This document shows positions 1-5,366 of a stretch of 5,366 nt of DNA, piece after piece. Source of the stretch: Endomicrobium sp. GTDB taxonomy: Bacteria; Elusimicrobiota; Endomicrobiia; Endomicrobiales; Endomicrobiaceae. The notes under the pieces were generated by a model. That model had not been told where the DNA came from and did no database searches. It saw nothing but the letters and a program-made list of their open reading frames with translations. A program made the translations under genes and the position numbers. Each line of letters begins with the position of its first letter. The stretch's first letter is position 1. The stretch is taken from positions 1-5,366 of the forward strand of contig JAITOH010000021.1 of assembly GCA_031290055.1 (NCBI GenBank), in the 5' to 3' direction.

Positions 1-494
1 TAGAAGAAACGAAAATTGATTCTTTAGCCATTGCAATAGGGACTTCACATGGTGCGTATAAATTTAGTGGAGCAGTAAACATTGCCTTTGATGTTTTAAA
101 AGAAATAAGAGCTTTGATAGATATTCCGATTGTACTACACGGAGCATCATCAGTTCCTAAAGAATTAACCAACGAGGTAAATAGGTATGGTGGAAAAATT
201 CCTGGAGCAATGGGTGTACCTATGTTAAATCTTAAAGAGGCAATCAAGCTTGGTGTATCGAAGATTAATGTCGATACTGATGGAAGACTTGCAGTTACAG
301 CTGCAATAAGAAAAGTTTTTACAGAAACCCCTGAAAAATTTGATCCAAGGGATTATTTGGGCCCAGCAAGAACAGCTCTTGCGAATCTTGTAGTTACAAA
401 AATGAAAAATTTTGGAACTGTAGGCCATGCAAAAGATTATATACCAAAGTCTCTTTATGATATGAAAAAAGAGTATGATCAAAGTCAAAATTAA
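1..494 (+). CDS. fba: class II fructose-1,6-bisphosphate aldolase, C-terminal part (5' end outside window)
   Basis: This is the last 163 residues of a zinc-dependent class II aldolase, which reversibly splits fructose 1,6-bisphosphate into dihydroxyacetone phosphate and glyceraldehyde 3-phosphate in cytoplasmic glycolysis and gluconeogenesis. The first whole codon is at 3 and the stop is TAA at 492-494. Visible family motifs, numbered from that codon, are GTSHGAYKF (13-21), whose His16 is a predicted zinc ligand; VLHGASSVP, whose His46 is the next zinc ligand; and INVDTDGR (around 88-94), where Asn89 and Asp91 belong to the substrate-phosphate and active-site loop. The C-terminal FDPRDYLGPAR segment is typical of the roughly 300-330 residue bacterial TIM-barrel form. 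About half the protein, including the first zinc histidine and the catalytic aspartate, lies upstream of the window. The reading frame is intact. The gene converges on the protease gene across a long gap, so it probably ends its own transcript. Confidence 0.95.
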   Translation, partial: EETKIDSLAIAIGTSHGAYKFSGAVNIAFDVLKEIRALIDIPIVLHGASSVPKELTNEVNRYGGKIPGAMGVPMLNLKEAIKLGVSKINVDTDGRLAVTAAIRKVFTETPEKFDPRDYLGPARTALANLVVTKMKNFGTVGHAKDYIPKSLYDMKKEYDQSQN

Positions 495-497
495 AAA

Positions 498-533
498 ATT
501 GTTTTAGGGTATTAAAGTGAAATTTTAATGTGT
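498..533 (+). repeat. short dispersed repeat, copy 1
   Basis: This 36-base AT-rich element begins four bases after the aldolase stop codon. It matches 4572-4609 in the same orientation. The shared core is ATTGTT, then TTAGGG or TTAAGGG, then TAT-AAA and finally AAATTTTAATGTGT, with a few substitutions and small gaps. Within it, ATTAAA (511-516) and TTTAAT (524-529) form a weak, A/T-only inverted repeat. A weaker partial match (GGGTATAAAATTAAA) lies at 1141-1155. In sequence this AT-rich a chance match cannot be excluded. Confidence 0.4.
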
Positions 534-777
534 TGTCTTAATTGTCTAACCGTTTTTGACGTTTTTGTTTCTCTTGTGATGTTATTAAGTTTAAAAATTG
601 ATATGCATGATGGGTTTTGTCGTGTAAAACTTTATGTGAGGTTGTTTTTCTTGTTAGCTAAAAATGGGGAATATAGATATAGTGATTTAATATTTCATAA
701 GAGTAGTCTGTTATGTTTAAAATATGCCTAAAAAGTATAGTTTAATTATATTTTTGTTGCGAAGAACTAGATAGATC

Positions 778-812
778 GGGAAGTTTTAAACAATTTCAAA
801 TTAAAACTTTTT
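778..812 (+). terminator. terminator-like A/T-rich hairpin
   Basis: AAGTTTTAA (781-789) and TTAAAACTT (801-809) are perfect 9-base complements around an 11-base loop. The arm can be lengthened by three G-U pairs (GGG 778-780 with TTT 810-812), and the run of T from 808 to 812 overlaps the distal arm. The layout resembles an intrinsic terminator read on the plus strand, but the stem has only one G-C pair and sits 284 bases beyond the aldolase stop. It may therefore be weak, or may belong to another transcript. Confidence 0.3.
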
Positions 813-1289
813 AAGCAGAGTGAAAATTTGATTTTTTGAAAGTTAAACTAGATTTGTGGATGTATGGATGTTTAAGGTATTTTATAGGTATTTTTCTATT
901 GTTTATTGTGTGTTTATGGGATAAAACATTATTTTTACAATCCATAATGCAACTATAAAGATTGCTTTAGTGTGAAATTGTAATTCTTAATAAGGGACTT
1001 GGTTCTGTAAAATTATTGTCAACTTGTTTAAAATAGAAATAAACAATTGAAATATTTTTTTCACTATTTTAAAACCCCAAATTTTTTTTAGTCACTACAG
1101 TTGTCAAATTATCTTATCGCATGGCGGTATTTTTAGTTTCGGGTATAAAATTAAAAGGGAAATACTATAAAAAGCAAAATCTAGATTTTTATTTACGTGT
1201 GATATTTGAAAAATAAGCTCTATTTGTTACTCTTATAATAAAAACGTATAAGCAAGTACCAGTGAGAAAAAGTTTGGCAATTGAATTTT

Positions 1290-2555
1290 TTAAGGTTTCG
1301 ATAAAAATACGGACTCTAAAATAACAAGTGATTTTATTGCTTTAATCCTTTTTAAAATTGGGGGATGTGAGTACTCTAAAATCACTTTTAGTCTGTGAGG
1401 GTGTAGGTTTGATAAATTGTCAACAGAAAGTTTTTTTAAAGCAATTATCATAGCTTCAGGATTTTTATGAGTTTTTATTGAGTATGCATCGGCTTGATAT
1501 TCATATCTACGCGAAAAGTAATTGGATACTACCTTTGTTACTAAAGAAACGGGCGAATATAAAATTATAAGGAACGCTATTCCTGCATATACAGGTTGCA
1601 CATGCATACAAAAAGCACTATAGAGCCATACTTTATCTATCAAAAGCGAAAATATAAATAGCATTATTCCAGTTGAAATTAGTGAAAAAATTATATGTTT
1701 TACAATATGTCCTAACCTGAAATGTCCCATTTCGTGTGCTAGAACACTTGTAAGTTCATCAACGGTATGTTTCTGTATGAGTGTGTCAAATAAAACTATT
1801 CTGCGAAACATACCAAAGCCAGTAAGAAATGCGTTTGACTTTGTAGAACGTTTCGAGCCGTCCATTTTGAAAATTCCTTTCATTTTAAATCTTTCTTTCT
1901 TTGCATATTTTTCAATGGACTTTTTCAATTCTCCTTCCTCTAGAGGAGTGTATTTGTTAAATAGTGGCATTATAACTATAGGTGCGATAAGGGTTATAAA
2001 GAGATTTAATAAAATAATAAACAGAAAAACAAATAACCATGCGGATTGGTAAACATTTATTAAAATCCACAATATTGTTGTACAAACAACGATACCTATA
2101 ATGGTGCTTATAATCCATGATTTTAAAATATCTAAGACAAAATTTTTTATACTCAATTTATTAAATCCAAATTTTTCTTCAATTATAAAAATATGGAAAA
2201 TTGAGAAAGGCAGTTTTAAAATTTCAACAGCAAAAAAGAGAATACCTATGAAAACAAGACCTGTTAAAATAGTTCCAAACCCAAAAGACAAAGATACTGT
2301 GTTTAGATAATTAAAACCGTGTGAAACTATAAAAATAATTTGTAGTGTTAAAAAAAAGGATGAAAGAACTATATAAAACTTTGTGTTTGTCTTTAAATAT
2401 TCTTGCGATTTTGTATATTTTTCTTTGTCGAAGTACCCTTGAAATTCAAAAGGGACATTGCTTGAAATATTTTTTATATTAAGTAAATTAGATGCCATCT
2501 CAACTAAATATGTAGTGATAAGAAGGGAAACTACAATAAAAGTATAAAAATTCAT
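1290..2555 (-). CDS. Ste24-type M48 membrane metalloprotease (CAAX prenyl protease 1 family)
   Basis: This 421-residue integral-membrane zinc endopeptidase belongs to family M48A. Eukaryotic Ste24 trims prenylated CAAX proteins; bacterial members are generally assigned to membrane protein quality control or processing, and the substrate here is unknown. The zinc motif HEMGH is at residues 274-278 (His274, Glu275, His278) and the third ligand is Glu352 in RRYEYQAD. Family signatures NAFLTGFG (241-248), RRIVLFDTLI (251-260) and YSHPPILKRIKAI (395-407) are all present. Several hydrophobic segments (about 3-19, 60-80, 95-120, 145-170, 172-198, 285-305 and 320-345) agree with the multi-helix barrel of the family. 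I chose ATG at 2555 because it gives a normal N-terminal membrane helix and has GGGG at 2561-2564 five bases upstream. The frame stays open to an ATG at 2681, but those 42 extra residues look unlike the family. The gene is monocistronic, converging with the aldolase and diverging from tmk. Confidence 0.93.
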   Translation of the reverse strand: MNFYTFIVVSLLITTYLVEMASNLLNIKNISSNVPFEFQGYFDKEKYTKSQEYLKTNTKFYIVLSSFFLTLQIIFIVSHGFNYLNTVSLSFGFGTILTGLVFIGILFFAVEILKLPFSIFHIFIIEEKFGFNKLSIKNFVLDILKSWIISTIIGIVVCTTILWILINVYQSAWLFVFLFIILLNLFITLIAPIVIMPLFNKYTPLEEGELKKSIEKYAKKERFKMKGIFKMDGSKRSTKSNAFLTGFGMFRRIVLFDTLIQKHTVDELTSVLAHEMGHFRLGHIVKHIIFSLISTGIMLFIFSLLIDKVWLYSAFCMHVQPVYAGIAFLIILYSPVSLVTKVVSNYFSRRYEYQADAYSIKTHKNPEAMIIALKKLSVDNLSNLHPHRLKVILEYSHPPILKRIKAIKSLVILESVFLSKP

Positions 2556-2580
2556 ATTTGCCCCAATTTTGCCACAATAT

Positions 2581-2589
2581 GTTATAATA
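2581..2589 (-). promoter_or_regulatory. possible -10 element for the protease gene (also TATAAT on the plus strand)
   Basis: Read on the minus strand the sequence is TATTATAAC, 26 bases before the protease start codon, a reasonable -10 position for a short leader. I see no good -35 box at 16-18 bases. The same bases read TATAAT on the plus strand (2583-2588), which could serve tmk with a long leader, though the nearest -35-like TTGCCC (2558-2563) is 19 bases away. The direction is therefore uncertain. Confidence 0.3.
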
Positions 2590-2682
2590 CAGTGTGCTGG
2601 TAATGTTTTATAGCTGTCTATTGTAACATATTTTGTTGTAAACCTTGTTCTTATTATATTTTTATGAATAAGGATATTCAAT

Positions 2683-2702
2683 ATTATTATTATTATTATT
2701 AT
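2683..2702 (+). repeat. ATT trinucleotide tract
   Basis: Six full ATT units plus a partial seventh lie in the intergenic region upstream of tmk. If the open frame beginning at 2664 were translated the tract would encode most of a seven-tyrosine run. That is not a plausible start of a thymidylate kinase and argues against using the upstream ATG. The tract could vary in length by replication slippage. Confidence 0.85.
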
Positions 2703-2804
2703 ATTTTTGTGGGCTTGTTTGGGTTTACGAATAGACTAGTTCAGATGATAGATATTTTAAAAAATGAAATAAAAATCAAAAATAGAAGAGGTTGTAAATA
2801 TCGG

Positions 2805-2823
2805 TGCCACATTATAAGTGGCA
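2805..2823 (+). promoter_or_regulatory. TGCCAC-N7-GTGGCA inverted repeat upstream of tmk
   Basis: A perfect 6-base inverted repeat with a 7-base spacer ends 32 bases before the tmk start codon. A third TGCCAC occurs at 2570-2575, between the putative -10 and the start codon of the divergent protease gene. As DNA it looks like a dimeric repressor site; as RNA it would be a stem in the tmk leader, followed eight bases later by six T (2831-2836), an attenuator-like arrangement. No known regulator is recognised. Confidence 0.35.
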
Positions 2824-2855
2824 GTTATGGTTTTTTATTTAGCCTTGAAAAGACA

Positions 2856-3497
2856 ATGAAAAAACACGAAAATCTTTTTATAACTATTGAAGGTGGAGAA
2901 GGTTCTGGTAAGACCACACAATCATTTCTTTTAAAAAAGTATCTTGAAGACAGTGGCTATGAAGTTTTGCTTACAAGAGAACCTGGTGGCACAGTTTTAG
3001 CTGAAAATATAAGAGATATTCTACTAAGTCCAAACTTGAATCTTATAGCACTGAGCGAACTCTTTCTCTTAGAAGCTGCAAGAGCACAGCATATAAAAAA
3101 TCTTATTCTACCTGCTTTAAAAAAAGGGAAAATTGTTATTTGTGATAGGTTCATAGATTCTACTGTTGCCTACCAGGGATATGGTAGAAAACTGGATTTA
3201 CAGCTTATAAATAGCCTAAATTTAGTTGCATCGTTTGGATTGATACCTATTTTGACAATATACATTGATGTAATTCCATCTAAAGGTTTAGAGATAGCAA
3301 AAAAGAATAATAGTAAAGTTTACAATGCATGCGGTGATAGGATAGAAAGTGAATCTATGCAGTTTCACAATGATGTGAGGAAAGGTTATATAGAACAGGC
3401 GAGAAAGTATCCTAAAAGAATAAAAGTTATTAAATCACAAGTGACTTTGGATAGAACCCATGCTTTAATAAAAAACATTGTAGGTGCGGTGTTGTAA
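2856..3497 (+). CDS. tmk: thymidylate kinase (dTMP kinase)
   Basis: This 213-residue cytoplasmic P-loop kinase phosphorylates dTMP to dTDP with ATP, the step where the de novo and salvage routes to dTTP meet. The Walker A loop GGEGSGKTT is at residues 13-21 and the family motif LTREPGGT at 39-46. LLEAARAQHI (71-80) and the signature CDRFIDSTVAYQG (96-108) follow, and the lid/nucleotide region with DRIE is at 161-164. The length matches bacterial Tmk. The P-loop has no arginine, as in bacterial-type enzymes. I chose ATG at 2856 because the family N-terminus (a few residues, then the first beta strand leading into the P-loop) begins there; the purine stretch GAAAAGA just upstream is a weak ribosome binding site. 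The frame is open back to an ATG at 2664, but those 64 codons, including a poly-tyrosine run, lack family similarity. The stop codon touches the holB start, indicating an operon. Confidence 0.95.
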   Translation: MKKHENLFITIEGGEGSGKTTQSFLLKKYLEDSGYEVLLTREPGGTVLAENIRDILLSPNLNLIALSELFLLEAARAQHIKNLILPALKKGKIVICDRFIDSTVAYQGYGRKLDLQLINSLNLVASFGLIPILTIYIDVIPSKGLEIAKKNNSKVYNACGDRIESESMQFHNDVRKGYIEQARKYPKRIKVIKSQVTLDRTHALIKNIVGAVL

Positions 3498-4448
3498 ATG
3501 TTTAGGAATATATTAGGACAAGAAAAAGTAAAAAGAATACTTTCAGTACAAATAAAAAAAAATAAAATAGCACATGCTTATATTTTTATAGGGCAAAGTA
3601 GTGTAGAGAGACAACTTGTAGCTGTTGAACTTGCTAAAATTTTAAATTGTACTATAAATGGTTATTCTAAAACATACATTGGAGCCTGTTGTAGTTGTAT
3701 ATCTTGTAAAAAAATAATAAAGAATATTCATCCTGATTTGCATTTTATAGATTTTACTAAACAAGCAGAACTTGTGGCAGGTAATTTGGAAAATCAAAAA
3801 AAAATAAGAATAGAGACAATCAAATATATGCAAAAAGAAGTTGCAATCAGGATACACGAAGGTAAATGGAAAGTTTTTATTATTTCTTCTGCAGAAAAAA
3901 TGAATGCACTCGTTGCAAATTCGTTGCTTAAAACACTTGAGGAACCACCTAAAAACACAGTAATAGTTTTAAGTGCAAAATATAAAGAGAGTATTCCACA
4001 AACACTAATTTCACGTTCTCAAACATTATTTTTTCAGCCTTTAAGACAGAGCGAAATTTTAAGTTGGATTATGTCAAATTATACCTTAGATGAACTAAAA
4101 GCTCGAGAAATAGCGAAATTAAGCGATGGTTCTATTGAAAATGCAAAAAAACTTATTGGTGGAGATAAAAAAGATCTACATTCTTTGTGGATTAAATTGA
4201 CAAGCCAAAAATTGTATATTTCTGATGTTTTAGAATTTTCAAAAAACATTTCAAAAAGCGAGGCTTTAGAATTTATTGATGCAATGACAGTTAAAATTGG
4301 AAATGACTTAAAAACATGTCCGACGAGAAACATTCAATGGCTTGAGTTGCTAAATTTTTCTAAGATGCTGTTTCTTAAAAACATAAATACTCGTATAGTT
4401 TTGGATAATTTATTTTTAGGGGTTTTGGATTTGAGTAGGAGTATTTAA
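3498..4448 (+). CDS. holB: DNA polymerase III, delta-prime subunit (clamp loader)
   Basis: This 316-residue AAA+ family subunit of the replicative clamp loader would act with the delta and gamma/tau subunits to load the beta clamp. The N-terminus carries the usual GQEKVKRIL and IAHAYIFIGQ segments, but the P-loop is degenerate (GQSSVERQL, 32-40, with no GKT), as expected for delta-prime, which does not hydrolyse ATP. A zinc module is visible as Cys51 and the C-x2-C-x2-C set Cys64, Cys67, Cys70, followed by the typical HPDLH (78-82). EKMNALVANSLLKTLEEPP (133-151) is highly characteristic. The arginine-finger motif usually written SRC reads SRS here (172-174), keeping the arginine. The C-terminal third is divergent, which is normal. 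The start codon directly follows the tmk stop with zero spacing and sits behind a G-rich stretch (3483-3491) inside tmk, so translation is probably coupled. A gamma/tau (dnaX) assignment is excluded by the missing Walker A lysine. Confidence 0.9.
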   Translation: MFRNILGQEKVKRILSVQIKKNKIAHAYIFIGQSSVERQLVAVELAKILNCTINGYSKTYIGACCSCISCKKIIKNIHPDLHFIDFTKQAELVAGNLENQKKIRIETIKYMQKEVAIRIHEGKWKVFIISSAEKMNALVANSLLKTLEEPPKNTVIVLSAKYKESIPQTLISRSQTLFFQPLRQSEILSWIMSNYTLDELKAREIAKLSDGSIENAKKLIGGDKKDLHSLWIKLTSQKLYISDVLEFSKNISKSEALEFIDAMTVKIGNDLKTCPTRNIQWLELLNFSKMLFLKNINTRIVLDNLFLGVLDLSRSI

Positions 4449-4457
4449 GTCATGTTT

Positions 4458-4486
4458 TTGTACTAATAACTAATAAGAGATATAAT
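4458..4486 (+). promoter_or_regulatory. candidate sigma-70-type promoter downstream of holB
   Basis: TTGTAC (4458-4463) and a perfect TATAAT (4481-4486) are separated by exactly 17 bases. Transcription would start near 4493, giving a leader of about 230 bases before ricT. The -35 box matches the consensus in three of six positions. AT-rich DNA produces TATAAT often by chance, so this is a candidate only. Confidence 0.4.
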
Positions 4487-4539
4487 ATGTTTTGAAGAGG
4501 TGTTGATTAAAATATTTAATGAACATACAATTTTTACTA

Positions 4540-4571
4540 GCTGGGAATTCGCTTTACATAATTCTCCTGGC
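4540..4571 (+). other. imperfect hairpin upstream of ricT
   Basis: GGGAATT (4543-4549) pairs with AATTC-T-CC (4560-4567) around a 10-base loop, with one bulged T. Outer C-G and G-C pairs can extend it across a mismatch and a second bulge. No run of T follows, so it is not a classical terminator. It ends exactly where repeat copy 2 begins. Confidence 0.35.
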
Positions 4572-4609
4572 ATTGTTATTTAAGGGTATGAAATTAAATT
4601 TTAATGTGT
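4572..4609 (+). repeat. short dispersed repeat, copy 2
   Basis: This 38-base element is closely related to 498-533 and lies in the same orientation in the holB-ricT gap. Here the ATTAAA and TTTAAT arms form a near-perfect small palindrome with one central base, compared with a seven-base loop in copy 1. It directly follows the hairpin at 4540-4571. Confidence 0.4.
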
Positions 4610-4681
4610 GATAATTGATATTTTAATAACGCGAAGTTCATGAGAATTTTTCAATAATGGTTAAAAGTATGCTTTGCGGTG

Positions 4682-4716
4682 TATAATTTGTGTAAATTTT
4701 GTAATCGTGGGGGGAG
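4682..4716 (+). promoter_or_regulatory. ricT -10 element and ribosome binding site
   Basis: A perfect TATAAT (4682-4687) would place the transcription start near 4694. The -35 region is poor (TTAAAA at 4661-4666, 15 bases away). GGGGGGAG (4709-4716) is a strong Shine-Dalgarno-type sequence nine bases before the ATG at 4726 and fixes that start. An ATG at 4717 is followed at once by TAA and is not used. ricT can thus be expressed independently of tmk-holB. Confidence 0.55.
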
Positions 4717-4725
4717 ATGTAAGTT

Positions 4726-5366
4726 ATGTCAATAGTCATAGGAGTAATGCTTAGAAAGACTAAAGATAGGATATATGCTACTGCTGAGCATTTAACTCTG
4801 AAATTAAATGACAATGTTATAGTCGAAACTGAACATGGTATTGAATTTGGAATAATTTGCGAAAATGAAAAATATATAGAGGAAAAAGGATTCCAAGCAA
4901 ACAAAATTTTAAGGAAAATGACAGGGGATGACAAAATAAGACTTATTAAAAATAAAATGAAAATTTTAAAAATACAAAAAATAGTAGAACAGAAAGCAAG
5001 TGAGCATGGGTTGGGTATGAAATTAACATGTGTTCAGCATACTTTTGATTGCTCAAAACTCTTCGTTTATTATACTTCTGAAACAAGAATTGATTTTAGG
5101 GGACTTATAAAAGATTTGGGGCGTATTTTAAAAACTAGAATTCAAATGGTTCAAATAGGCGTAAGAGACGAATCAAAAATGCTTGGCGGGTTAGGAACTT
5201 GCGGACAAGTTTTGTGCTGCCAGAAATTTTTAAAAGACTTTAATTCTATTACCATAGATATGACTAAAGAACAAGACTTGTCATTAAATACTGCAAAACT
5301 TTCAGGACTTTGTGGCAGACTTAAATGTTGCATATTTTATGAAAACGACACTTACAAAGATGCCAG
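4726..5366 (+). CDS. ricT: PSP1-domain protein, RicT/YaaT family (3' end outside window)
   Basis: The first 213 residues of a PSP1-domain protein are present; family members are usually some 270-300 residues, so roughly the last quarter is missing. In Bacillus subtilis RicT (YaaT) forms an iron-sulfur-containing complex with RicA and RicF that directs RNase Y-dependent mRNA maturation and affects sporulation, competence and biofilm formation. In other phyla the role is poorly known. Hallmarks are GVRDESKMLGGLGTCG (145-160), LCCQKFLKDF (163-172), then MTKEQDLSLN and KLSGLCGRLKCC (191-202). The conserved cysteines Cys159, Cys164, Cys165, Cys196, Cys201 and Cys202 are all present, so metal or Fe-S binding is plausible. 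The N-terminal part (VIVETEHGIEFG, 31-42) matches the PSP1 beta-rich start. The G-rich ribosome binding site at 4709-4716 supports this ATG. It follows tmk and holB as in many bacteria, without the small yaaQ/yaaR genes that lie between them in Bacillus. Confidence 0.92.
   Translation, partial: MSIVIGVMLRKTKDRIYATAEHLTLKLNDNVIVETEHGIEFGIICENEKYIEEKGFQANKILRKMTGDDKIRLIKNKMKILKIQKIVEQKASEHGLGMKLTCVQHTFDCSKLFVYYTSETRIDFRGLIKDLGRILKTRIQMVQIGVRDESKMLGGLGTCGQVLCCQKFLKDFNSITIDMTKEQDLSLNTAKLSGLCGRLKCCIFYENDTYKDA

Larger units (their letters stand above)
495..1289. other. long gene-less convergent intergenic region
   Basis: These 795 bases lie between the 3' ends of the aldolase (+) and the protease (-). 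I read both strands in all frames. Only short open stretches appear: 528-731 and 1121-1216 on the plus strand, and a frame of about 40 codons on the minus strand near 1100-1230. None has a convincing ribosome binding site or a recognisable family motif, and stop codons are frequent throughout. No tRNA T-arm signature or rRNA is visible. The region does contain one copy of a short dispersed repeat (498-533) and a terminator-like hairpin (778-812). It may be a decayed gene, an untranslated RNA or plain spacer; the sequence alone does not decide. Confidence 0.7.
2556..2855. other. divergent intergenic region between the protease gene and tmk
   Basis: This 300-base spacer holds the upstream controls of both flanking genes. 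It contains a promoter-like element near 2581-2589, an ATT trinucleotide tract at 2683-2702, and an inverted repeat at 2805-2823. Both flanking reading frames extend openly into it (minus strand to 2681, plus strand from 2664), but neither extension resembles its protein family. I take both as untranslated. Confidence 0.6.
4449..4725. other. holB-ricT intergenic region
   Basis: These 277 bases have no convincing gene. They hold two promoter-like elements (4458-4486 and 4682-4687), an imperfect hairpin (4540-4571) and a repeat copy (4572-4609). A 30-codon frame beginning with ATG at 4519 is hydrophobic, but the nearest purine-rich stretch (AGAGG, 4496-4500) is 18 bases away, so I do not call it a gene. 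Confidence 0.6.

Noticed and set aside
225..488. Minus-strand open frame opposite the aldolase
   Set aside because: It is a shadow of the aldolase gene, with low-complexity content and no motif.
528..731. 67-codon plus-strand frame in the convergent gap
   Set aside because: It has no ribosome binding site, its start lies inside the repeat copy, its composition is that of translated AT-rich spacer, and no motif is recognisable.
1121..1216. 31-codon plus-strand frame beginning ATGGCG
   Set aside because: It is short, lacks a Shine-Dalgarno sequence, and frames of this length are expected by chance.
1777..2310. Plus-strand open frames opposite the protease gene (1777-2052 and 2101-2310)
   Set aside because: They are antisense shadows of an intact, motif-rich gene on the minus strand.
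4519..4611. 30-codon hydrophobic frame after the first promoter candidate
   Set aside because: The AGAGG stretch is 18 bases away from the ATG, too far for initiation, and the end of the frame is repeat sequence. It is kept only as part of a finding.
4638..5333. Minus-strand frames opposite ricT
   Set aside because: They are antisense to a gene with clear PSP1 signatures and have no features of their own.
1..5366. CRISPR array, tRNA or rRNA genes, insertion sequence, toxin-antitoxin pair
   Set aside because: No regularly spaced repeats, no tRNA T-arm consensus, no transposase motifs or terminal inverted repeats, and no paired small genes were seen on either strand.

Overview
This is a strongly AT-rich bacterial window using the ordinary genetic code (tryptophans are TGG; TAA, and no internal TGA, ends the complete genes). 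It holds five recognisable protein genes, two of them cut by the window edges: the C-terminal half of a class II fructose-bisphosphate aldolase (+), an integral-membrane M48 metalloprotease of the Ste24/CAAX protease 1 type (-), thymidylate kinase tmk (+), the DNA polymerase III delta-prime subunit holB (+), and the N-terminal part of a PSP1-domain protein of the RicT/YaaT family (+). The tmk-holB-ricT order is a known bacterial neighbourhood; Firmicutes have a longer version with extra genes between. The AT bias, the sparse coding and the gene set would fit an Elusimicrobiota/Endomicrobium-like host-associated bacterium, but that is a weak inference; nothing here fixes the phylum.

Layout: the aldolase ends at 494. 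A gene-less, convergent stretch of about 795 bases (495-1289) follows, holding one terminator-like hairpin (778-812) and the first copy of a short dispersed repeat (498-533). The Ste24-type protease gene runs leftward from 2555 to 1290. A 300-base divergent intergenic region (2556-2855) separates it from tmk. It carries an ATT trinucleotide tract, a TATAAT-type element readable on both strands, and a TGCCAC/GTGGCA inverted repeat upstream of tmk. tmk (2856-3497) abuts holB (3498-4448) with no base between stop and start, so the two are almost certainly one transcription unit. After holB come 277 bases with two promoter-like elements, an imperfect hairpin and the second copy of the repeat. ricT then starts at 4726 behind a strong G-rich ribosome binding site and runs off the right edge.

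Together, tmk supplies dTTP precursor and holB is part of the clamp loader, so the right half is a DNA-replication unit followed by a separately promoted RNA-processing/regulatory factor. The aldolase (glycolysis) and the membrane protease (protein quality control or processing) are functionally unrelated neighbours. I looked for a new multi-gene system, CRISPR array, tRNA, mobile element or toxin-antitoxin pair and found none. The genes are housekeeping, and the points worth following up lie in the intergenic sequence.
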